This document shows positions 36,815 through 43,364 of a stretch of 64,000 nucleotides of DNA, piece after piece. Location of the stretch: NCBI GenBank assembly GCA_021324115.1, contig JAJPJS010000018.1:83870-147869 (forward strand). The letters run 5' to 3'. Within the stretch, counting starts at the first letter, position 1; the number at the start of each line of letters is the position of its first letter. The notes beneath the pieces were generated by a model. The model ran no database searches. It was given only the letters and a program-made list of their open reading frames with translations, and had not been told where the DNA came from. Made by a program: the position numbers and the translations under genes. The DNA comes from Nitrososphaerota archaeon. Its GTDB lineage: Archaea; Thermoproteota; Nitrososphaeria; Conexivisphaerales; DTJL01.

Positions 36815-37384
36815 TCAGGCTTCTTCCTGTTCCGCCTGCTTGATGTCTGTAGGAGTCTCCGGGAAACTGTTCTTTACATCCGCCTCTGCTGCAAGCTGTG
36901 CTTCGTAGATTATCTTCTCCGCCTCTTCGTTTGAAAGCTGAATGTCTGGCGTGATTCCTGTCAGATGGCCTGTTTCTGACATCATGCTGGACATATCCTG
37001 GAAGGATTCGCTCAGCGACCTGGTTGCTTCTGGAATGGTTGAGGCAAGAGCCTTCGAAACAGACGCGGCTACCTGAACCGCGGGTCCAAGGGTCATGGCC
37101 AGGTCACCCAGGTCCTTCGTGGTTTCGAGTCTCTGGACTATGCTTTCGATCGCTATCTTTGAACCCGCCAGCGACTTTTTGGTTCTTCTTATCTGGGAAA
37201 GTTCATTCGCAAGCATTGTGGCCCGCGCGACATTCCCCTGCTGCTTTGACCTGACGATTTCGTTGAAGATTTTGGTATCCTTTTCTGCCAAGTTGGTTTG
37301 CTTCACATCGATCTGTCTGGTTACCGTTACGAGGGTGTTTATCGTGCTCTGTATCTTTTCCTTTATACCCATTTCTTTTGGCAC
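36815..37384 (-). CDS. ESCRT-III/Snf7-like protein (CdvB family)
   Basis: 189 residues, predicted almost wholly helical: MGIKEKIQSTINTLVTVTRQ, a basic coiled coil through NVARATMLANELSQIRRTKKS with the long alpha1-alpha2 hairpin, then acidic C-terminal helices (ITPDIQLSNEEAEKIIYEAQLAAEAD). The basic-N, acidic-C layout and the RRTKK-x-L pattern are typical of CdvB/Snf7 proteins that polymerise on membranes. No CdvC/Vps4 ATPase and no MIM2-like proline motif is evident. Followed on the same strand by a secreted CAP protein gene. Family call is by pattern, moderately strong. Confidence 0.7.
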   Translation of the reverse strand: MPKEMGIKEKIQSTINTLVTVTRQIDVKQTNLAEKDTKIFNEIVRSKQQGNVARATMLANELSQIRRTKKSLAGSKIAIESIVQRLETTKDLGDLAMTLGPAVQVAASVSKALASTIPEATRSLSESFQDMSSMMSETGHLTGITPDIQLSNEEAEKIIYEAQLAAEADVKNSFPETPTDIKQAEQEEA

Positions 37385-37447
37385 ATTAGTTCGGCGGAGC
37401 CTTCGCTTCCTGCGGTTAAGAAATAGTCGAGCAAATCATGGTGACAA

Positions 37448-38509
37448 TCAGGTCGAAGAATTTGTCACAAAGAAGCTCAGGCTCGTAAATGTCTCCTGAT
37501 GATTTCCGGATGGGGGGAATGCGATGTATATCGTGTACACGCCCGGACCATCTGTGGCGATCACATTCTTCATGTTGAAGGCAATGATGAAGCTGCTGCT
37601 CGAGATCTGCCATATTGAGGGGTTTACGGTAGTGCCCCCCTGGACCTGAAAGCCAGGCTGCACCACACCCCCGACAAACGTCCCCTGGTTATAGCTTCCA
37701 TCGTATGGTGGGTTGGCCAGGTCCTGCCTGGTAAGAGGCGTAGGAGTCGGGTCGTAAAATATCTGAACCATCTGGATGCTCCTTGACAGGGGGAATGAGC
37801 CAGACAGAATGACTTGGCCGGACGAACTTAGTGAAGGAGTCTGTGTCCAGTTGATCAGCTTGTTCTCAAAATCCTGCACCAGGTACACATAATTCAGGTT
37901 GTATGCTACTCCAATCGTAACCATGTTGTGGTAAGGGTCGAGAATGTTGTCACGGTGTCCATAGTTGTGTCCGGCGTCGTCGTACACCATGTCATACTCC
38001 ATCTGCTTCAGAGCCTGCTCCACGGCTGCGGTGTTGGTGAATTTACCGTTGTACTGTTCGTAGGCCACATTTTCGTCCACAGAGCCCGTTCCACCGGCGA
38101 TCGTGTACCTCATGTATGGTTTGTATCCCTGGGTATCCCAGTGGCTGAAGTAGTTGTTCACAAGCATGCTGTAAGCATGCTGTTGCGCGGCCGGGTTGTA
38201 ATCGAGCGTGACATTCGAGGTTACATTGTTTGCCATCCTGTCGTTGTTGATCAGGTTGAGCATGTACTGGGCTAGTGTTACATAGTCGGCAGGCTTTGGA
38301 GCGTTGTAGTAAAGAAGCGGCGGCTCGCCGGGTGTTGCATTCGTCTGCCCGTTCGGGCCGTACTGGATAGCGGCGCTGACCCCGCTGAACACGGAGGTAA
38401 ATGTTGCACCGAACATGGGTCCCAGCATGAAGGCGAATACGATCATCAGTACGATGACTGAGAGAAAGAGGGCGTAGACAAACTTCTGTACTCCCCGTCG
38501 CCGGTTCAA
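37448..38509 (-). CDS. Membrane-anchored CAP (SCP/PR-1) domain protein
   Basis: 353 residues. N-terminal signal anchor FVYALFLSVIVLMIVFAFML, then a CAP domain: MLNLINNDRMANNV...LDYNPAAQQHAYSMLVNNYFSHWD, VDENVAYEQYNG, and GHRDNILDPYHNMVTIGVAYN with the conserved HRDNIL. A C-terminal beta domain of ~120 residues follows. The CAP histidines and glutamate are present. Extracellular; bacterial and archaeal members are of uncertain activity. Promoter lies between this gene and tRNA-Asp. Confidence 0.9.
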   Translation of the reverse strand: MNRRRGVQKFVYALFLSVIVLMIVFAFMLGPMFGATFTSVFSGVSAAIQYGPNGQTNATPGEPPLLYYNAPKPADYVTLAQYMLNLINNDRMANNVTSNVTLDYNPAAQQHAYSMLVNNYFSHWDTQGYKPYMRYTIAGGTGSVDENVAYEQYNGKFTNTAAVEQALKQMEYDMVYDDAGHNYGHRDNILDPYHNMVTIGVAYNLNYVYLVQDFENKLINWTQTPSLSSSGQVILSGSFPLSRSIQMVQIFYDPTPTPLTRQDLANPPYDGSYNQGTFVGGVVQPGFQVQGGTTVNPSIWQISSSSFIIAFNMKNVIATDGPGVYTIYIAFPPSGNHQETFTSLSFFVTNSST

Positions 38510-38704
38510 TTTGAAGCAACTCTATGATTTGGTAATTTATAGGTTACCACACATCCGCAACTGCTCCGAGCCGTCCAGAACCTTTTCTACCATTCTGCTT
38601 GTTTGAATGTGGCGGCTGGATAAGCTCAGTTGATACCCAGAAGATTAAAAATTGTTGCATCAGCTGCGGTCGTACACTTACTCTCGTAGGCATGTATATT
38701 GTGG

Positions 38705-38824
38705 CGCCCTGGGCGAGAATCCCAGCAGCGAGAGCTGCATTTGGACTCGCGTCGCCCGCGTGACAGGCGGACATACTAGACCGGATTGCACGGGCCTTTT
38801 TACGACCCCCTATACTACCAGGGC
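38705..38824 (-). tRNA. tRNA-Asp (GTC) with two non-canonical introns
   Basis: Acceptor GCCCTGG/CCAGGGC, discriminator G at 38705, anticodon GTC at 38762-38764 in an intact stem TCCGC/GCGGG with no anticodon-loop intron. A 21-nt insert at 38719-38739 splits the T-loop between positions 59 and 60. It folds as a perfect BHB: T-stem GCGAG/CTCGC outside, central helix TCCA/TGGG, 3-nt bulges AAT and ATT, inner hairpin GCAGC-TCTC-GCTGC; splicing leaves a 7-nt loop TCCAAAT. A 24-nt insert at 38786-38809 splits the D-loop: central helix GTAT/GTGC, bulges AGG and AAT, inner helix GGGTC/GGCCC, leaving AGTCCGGTCTA. C at position 55 is atypical. Confidence 0.9.
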
Positions 38825-39032
38825 GCGATTTCGAACTGAAGAAAAAAGCGTTTTAAACCTTTTGGGGAAGAGCGGGTTCACCGGTCAAAATCATTTCTGA
38901 CTGGTGGATGGAGTTTTGATGAGGATCGAATACTTTCTCTTTCGATTCATCGTGCAACCTGATGCCGGCAAGTGCTCGAACTGTGAAGCAAAACGTTCAA
39001 CTTTATTACCGAGCGTCGGGCTGGTCCACCAA

Positions 39033-40202
39033 ATGACTGGAAAATCCACCAGGGCAATTCACGGGCACGGATATTACGATAAAACTCTGGGAGTGTTCAA
39101 GCTCCCCATCTACCAGACCGTCGTATTCGAGCATCCAGAAGAAGGTGGGGTTCCCCGAAAAGGGGACAGAGGATTCGATTTGAAATATTCGAGGGAGGAG
39201 AACCCGACGGTAAGGGGCCTCGAAAGGACCATAGCGGAGCTGGAGGAAGCTCCATACTCCCTGGCTTTTTCAAACGGAATGTCCGGTATTTCAACGCTTT
39301 ATCTTTCGTCGCTGCAGTCGGGGGACACCGTGCTCATAGGGAAGGAGTCGTACGGGGTAACGCAGGAACTCGCCCTGGACCTTTCCAGATTCGGGATCAA
39401 AACAATTTTTGGCGGACCAGAAACGGACGCTCTCATCGAAAGGATAGACCGGAATGTACGCATGGTGGTCGTCGAGACGATGACCAACCCCCTGCTCCGT
39501 GTTCTGGACATAAACAGGATAGCACGGAGATGTAAGGAAACAGGTTCGCGGCTGGTTGTGGATGGAACGTTCACCACGCCGCTTCTGTACAGACCACTCA
39601 AGAACGGCGCCTGGGTTTCTCTGCACAGCACAACAAAGTATCTGTCAGGGCACAACGACTCTTTGGGTGGTGTTGTATCCATCAATTCCGAAGACGACCT
39701 CCAGGAACTATGGAGTATGAGAAGGAAGGTAGGCTCAATCATCACACCCTTTGAAGCCTTTCTGTGCATTCGTGGTCTGGCCACACTCGAAGCAAGGTTC
39801 GAAGCGCAGAGCAGAACGGCTCTGAAGCTGGCAAACTTCCTTTCATCTCACCCAAGAATAAAGGAAGTCTTCTACCCAGGCCTGAAAGGGAGTCCTTACA
39901 GGAAGGTGGCCGATAGGTTATTTGAAAGACGGATTTATGGAGGCGTGCTCAGCTTCAAGGTGAAGGGAGGACAGAAGAAGGTTATGGATGTGATGAAGAA
40001 GACCAAGGTCATCAAACCGGCACCGAGCCTTGGAGGGGTGGAGTCTCTTTTGACCTATCCCCTCCTGGGTCCGGCGATGACCATGAGTGAAAAACTCAGG
40101 CAGGAGCTGGGCATCGATGAGAGCCTGATGAGACTTTCTGTGGGGCTGGAGGATGAAAAAGATCTTGAAGCAGACCTGGATGCGGCGCTTCGTTCCTCCT
40201 AA
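39033..40202 (+). CDS. Cys/Met-metabolism PLP enzyme (cystathionine synthase/lyase or sulfhydrylase family)
   Basis: 389 residues. STRAIHGHGYYDKTLGVFKLPIYQT, EENPTVRGLERTIAELE, FSNGMSGISTLYLSSLQSGD and the PLP lysine in SLHSTTKYLSGHND mark the transsulfuration family. The frame extends to 38904, but TATA element CTTTATTA at 39001-39008 fits leaderless ATG 39033. The family includes cystathionine gamma-synthase, gamma-lyase and O-acyl-homoserine sulfhydrylase (MetY/MetZ), which cannot be told apart here. It heads a three-gene operon with a JAMM protease two bases after its stop and a MoaD-MoeB-rhodanese fusion, which favours a sulfhydrylase-type role using a protein thiocarboxylate. Confidence 0.88.
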   Translation: MTGKSTRAIHGHGYYDKTLGVFKLPIYQTVVFEHPEEGGVPRKGDRGFDLKYSREENPTVRGLERTIAELEEAPYSLAFSNGMSGISTLYLSSLQSGDTVLIGKESYGVTQELALDLSRFGIKTIFGGPETDALIERIDRNVRMVVVETMTNPLLRVLDINRIARRCKETGSRLVVDGTFTTPLLYRPLKNGAWVSLHSTTKYLSGHNDSLGGVVSINSEDDLQELWSMRRKVGSIITPFEAFLCIRGLATLEARFEAQSRTALKLANFLSSHPRIKEVFYPGLKGSPYRKVADRLFERRIYGGVLSFKVKGGQKKVMDVMKKTKVIKPAPSLGGVESLLTYPLLGPAMTMSEKLRQELGIDESLMRLSVGLEDEKDLEADLDAALRSS

Positions 40203-40204
40203 AG

Positions 40205-40645
40205 GTGAGGTGGTACTTTATCAGGTTCCTCTCCGGCTTAATTCATGATATCGTGCAGCATTCCGAAGAAGGATATCCTGAGGAGGTATGTGGCGTCATG
40301 CTTTCACCCAGCGATACATCCGACCTGGTCATTTCTCTCCGTAGGATGAAAAACTCGCATGATGGACCCAGGCAGAGCAGATACTCCATCGACCCGATGG
40401 AACTGTATGCAGCGGATAACGAAGCAACCAAAGAGGGAATGCTGATTGTTGGAATATATCATTCTCATCCTGATTCTCCGGCCAAACCCTCGAAGTTTGA
40501 TTTGGATCATTCTTTTCCATGGTACAAGTACGTTATAACGTCGGTTGTGGAGGGCAAGGTAAAGGATACGAGGTGCTGGGCCATGAATAACGACCGAACT
40601 GCTTTTATGGAGGAGGCAATTGTGGAGGTGGAAATTCGGAAATGA
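40205..40645 (+). CDS. JAMM/MPN+ metalloprotease (Mec/HcyD-like)
   Basis: 146 residues. The zinc site is complete: Glu in YPEEVCGVML, HSHPDSPAKPSKFD with H-x-H-x10-D. The MPN+ group removes ubiquitin-like proteins or releases amino acids from sulfur carriers, as Mec+ does for CysO-cysteine and HcyD for HcyS-homocysteine (established knowledge). Begins with GTG two bases after the PLP gene stop and overlaps the MoaD-MoeB-rhodanese gene by four bases. It could cut the fusion after its internal Gly-Gly, hydrolyse the carrier-amino acid amide, or both. Confidence 0.88.
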   Translation: MRWYFIRFLSGLIHDIVQHSEEGYPEEVCGVMLSPSDTSDLVISLRRMKNSHDGPRQSRYSIDPMELYAADNEATKEGMLIVGIYHSHPDSPAKPSKFDLDHSFPWYKYVITSVVEGKVKDTRCWAMNNDRTAFMEEAIVEVEIRK

Positions 40646-42054
40646 AGGTCAGGATATCGATACCCGGCACGATCAGGCAGCGTGTTGGAGGGAAAGGTGA
40701 ATTTGTTACGGATGCCGGGACCGTGAAGGAGGCCATGTCTGCCCTCGTCTCTCAGTATCCTGACCTGCGGGACTACCTGTTTTCCGGAGAAGAACGATTG
40801 AGGAACTTCATAAACATGTACGTCAATGGAGACGATATCAGGACCATGGGTGGGCTGGACACAAAGCTGAAGGATGGTGACACGATAATCATCGTACCCT
40901 CTGTTGCGGGAGGCGGTCCCGAATCTGAGCTGACACTGAATGAAATAATGAGGTACGACAGGCATCTCATCATGCCAGAAGTTGGCGTAAACGGGCAGAA
41001 GAAACTCAAAGCGGCAAGTGTTTTGGTGGTGGGTGTGGGTGGGCTGGGAACTCCTGCAGCCACATATCTGGCGGCCGCTGGAGTTGGCAGAATAGGACTG
41101 GTCGATTTTGACCGTATAGAATTCAGCAACCTTCACAGACAGGTCCTTTATTCAGAAGAAGATGTTGGGAAGTCAAAGGTAGAAGTTGCCAGAACCAGAT
41201 TGATGGCTGTCAACCCAAACGTCGTTATAGAGACCTATCCGGTTCGGCTGGATAGCTCAAACGCACTGGACATAATAAGGAACTACGATGTTATTCTTGA
41301 TGGCACGGATAACTTTCCCACAAGGTATCTTGTAAACGATGCGAGCGTCCTGGTCGGGAAGCCTGTGGTTCACTCGAGCATATACAGGTTTGAAGGACAG
41401 GCCTCCGTTTTCATGCCCGGAAGGGGGCCATGCTACAGGTGCCTCTACCCCGAGCCACCACCACCTGGACTTGTTCCATCATGCGCAGAAGGGGGCGTCT
41501 TCGGAGTCCTACCGAGCGTGATGGGAAGTATTCAGGCGGTCGAATCATTGAAGTTGATCCTTGGTGTTGGGGAACCCCTCATCGGCCGCTTGTTGATTTT
41601 TGATGCTCTGGAAATGCAGTTCAGGGAGCTGAAGGTCAAGAAGGACCCATCATGCCCCATATGTGGGTCGAATCCATCCATAAAGGCACTGATCGATTAT
41701 GAAGAATTCTGCGGACTGAACCGCAACATCAACTCGGATGAGGAAATCGAGTCCGATTTGCTTCAAAGCTGGTTGAAGGAAGGAAAGCGTGTTGAAATTC
41801 TGGACGTCAGGGAACCCTATGAGAATCAGATCTGGCAGATTCCCGGTGCGAAGCATATCCCCCTCAGTCAGCTGCGGAATCGTTTGAACGAACTTGATCC
41901 AAATGTTCCGGTCGTCGCATACTGCCAAGTCGGTAGCAGAAGTTTGGCCGCCGTCAGGCTACTGAAGGAGAAGGGGTTCGGCACCGCAAAGAGCCTCCGT
42001 GGTGGCATTGATGCATGGGCTGTGAAGGCTGACCAGTCGGTGCGGGGCCATTGA
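40642..42054 (+). CDS. MoaD/ThiS - MoeB/ThiF - rhodanese triple-domain fusion
   Basis: 470 residues. Residues 1-91 are a ubiquitin-fold sulfur carrier ending in IIIVPSVAGG, with Gly-Gly at about 90-91 inside the chain. Residues ~100-345 are an E1-like adenylyltransferase: VVGVGGLGTPAATYLAAAGVG, DFDRIEFSNLHRQ, DGTDNFPTRYLVND, and zinc cysteines CYRC and CPIC. Residues ~360-465 form a rhodanese with active cysteine in VAYCQVGSRS at about 428. MoeB-rhodanese fusions (MoeZ) are known; the carrier fused in front means a protease must expose the Gly-Gly. The JAMM gene overlapping upstream is the obvious candidate. Role: sulfur delivery for Cys/Hcy, and perhaps for Moco or tRNA thiolation. Confidence 0.93.
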   Translation: MKVRISIPGTIRQRVGGKGEFVTDAGTVKEAMSALVSQYPDLRDYLFSGEERLRNFINMYVNGDDIRTMGGLDTKLKDGDTIIIVPSVAGGGPESELTLNEIMRYDRHLIMPEVGVNGQKKLKAASVLVVGVGGLGTPAATYLAAAGVGRIGLVDFDRIEFSNLHRQVLYSEEDVGKSKVEVARTRLMAVNPNVVIETYPVRLDSSNALDIIRNYDVILDGTDNFPTRYLVNDASVLVGKPVVHSSIYRFEGQASVFMPGRGPCYRCLYPEPPPPGLVPSCAEGGVFGVLPSVMGSIQAVESLKLILGVGEPLIGRLLIFDALEMQFRELKVKKDPSCPICGSNPSIKALIDYEEFCGLNRNINSDEEIESDLLQSWLKEGKRVEILDVREPYENQIWQIPGAKHIPLSQLRNRLNELDPNVPVVAYCQVGSRSLAAVRLLKEKGFGTAKSLRGGIDAWAVKADQSVRGH

Positions 42055-42195
42055 TCAAGCGGTGGTGCATGTCCTTGCTTTATTGTGTCTGATACCTGCA
42101 TGCGCCGGTAAAGTGTGGAAAGATGCATTTGATGTTTCGAATGCCGCAGCCGATGAAAGTTTAGTGCGAGTCGTGTTACCTGGGAGATCGTCGAA

Positions 42196-43086
42196 ATGGA
42201 TGTAAAAGGAACAGGCGTTGTTTCCGAGCGCTGGAATTTCATTGTTTATCTTGTCCCTTTCATCGCGATCAATTCGTTGATGTATGCCGTCGCAAAAGAT
42301 TCGCTCAATTATTCCCAGCCTTTCATTTTCATGAGCATAAGGTTCGCCATTGCTTCTGCTGCGTTTTATGCCATCTTCAGGAAGTCACTGACGTTGCCCA
42401 CCAGGGACATGGTTGTTGTGGGCTTGGTCTCGGCCACCTCGGGTGCTGCATGGCTGCTTGGCCTGAACTACGTCTCTTCGGCAGATTCCGCAGTGCTGAG
42501 CTACACCATGCCCTTTTTCGCAATGCCTCTGTCATACATCATACTTAAGGAAAGGGTTCAACCGATGAATGGGGTTGGAGCGCTGCTCGGGATAGCCGGG
42601 GTTCTGATTTACGCCCAGACCCTACCCCCAGGCGGAAGCACCCTGGTTGGAGTCCTTCTTACGTTAGCCAACGCATTTTTCTTTGCGCTTTTCACAGTAT
42701 ACTACAGAAAACTGAGGGGAGCCGGCGTGGGAAATGTACTGTTCTGGCAGAGTTTTTTGTCGCTTCTGGTGTTTCTACCACTTACCACAATAGAGCCCAG
42801 GCTTGAAATGACGACCGGGCTTGCCTTTGATATAATATTCGCAAGCGTGCTGGGCGGCGTAATCATGTTCTATGCATGGAACATGATGGCGAGAAAGGAG
42901 AACATTGGCAGGCTGGCGGCGCTGGTTTACCTTGTACCGGTGATGGCCATCCTTTACGAGTATGTGCTGTTTAACAATCCTCCAGGCACATTCGCCATAT
43001 TCGGCGCCGCGGTCATGCTGTTCGGGGTTTACATTTCACGATTCTACGGGTTTGGTAAAAAGAAAAAGCTTGACAATCGCCAGTAA
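42196..43086 (+). CDS. EamA/DMT-family transporter
   Basis: 296 residues with ten predicted helices in two EamA repeats; SADSAVLSYTMPFFAMPLSYIILKERV ends the first and AALVYLVPVMAILYEYVLFNN the second. Drug/metabolite superfamily, substrate unknown. Starts 141 bases after the sulfur operon; an exporter of amino acids such as cysteine would fit, but this is guesswork. Confidence 0.88.
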   Translation: MDVKGTGVVSERWNFIVYLVPFIAINSLMYAVAKDSLNYSQPFIFMSIRFAIASAAFYAIFRKSLTLPTRDMVVVGLVSATSGAAWLLGLNYVSSADSAVLSYTMPFFAMPLSYIILKERVQPMNGVGALLGIAGVLIYAQTLPPGGSTLVGVLLTLANAFFFALFTVYYRKLRGAGVGNVLFWQSFLSLLVFLPLTTIEPRLEMTTGLAFDIIFASVLGGVIMFYAWNMMARKENIGRLAALVYLVPVMAILYEYVLFNNPPGTFAIFGAAVMLFGVYISRFYGFGKKKKLDNRQ

Positions 43087-43364
43087 TTTGGTTCGTTCAT
43101 TGCATTTAAGGCAGTAAGCGGAGTTTGGTTTTCCAGCACTTGAGATGGAATGTGAGTCCAAGACATCCAGATGCGAATACCTATTATTCGTTTGTGGTTG
43201 TTTTCCCATCGTTCCTTGTACCAGTCATAGGAGTAAACAATATCATCGTGAAACCGATAAATCGATAGGTTATCTCATTCTATTCTTTCCTTTCCTTTCA
43301 TTATGATTCCGGTGCCCGAGTAACTTTTGTGGTTGTGTACTTTTGTACACGATAGATTTTTAGT
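43087..43364. other. Intergenic upstream of the oxidase cluster
   Basis: No gene seen. TACTTTTGTACAC at 43336-43350 and GATAGATTTTTAG just before the oxidase ATG are the likely promoter region. TTGTGGTTG-type strings recur at 43192 and 43328 without clear meaning. Confidence 0.35.

Noticed and set aside
38520..38704. A further RNA gene left of tRNA-Asp
   Set aside because: No acceptor-type pairing or conserved loop found; sequence 38525-38700 looks like ordinary promoter and spacer DNA for the CAP gene.
40507..41136. Minus-strand 209-codon frame opposite the JAMM and MoaD genes
   Set aside because: Antisense to motifs HSHP and GVGGLG that are clearly coding on plus.
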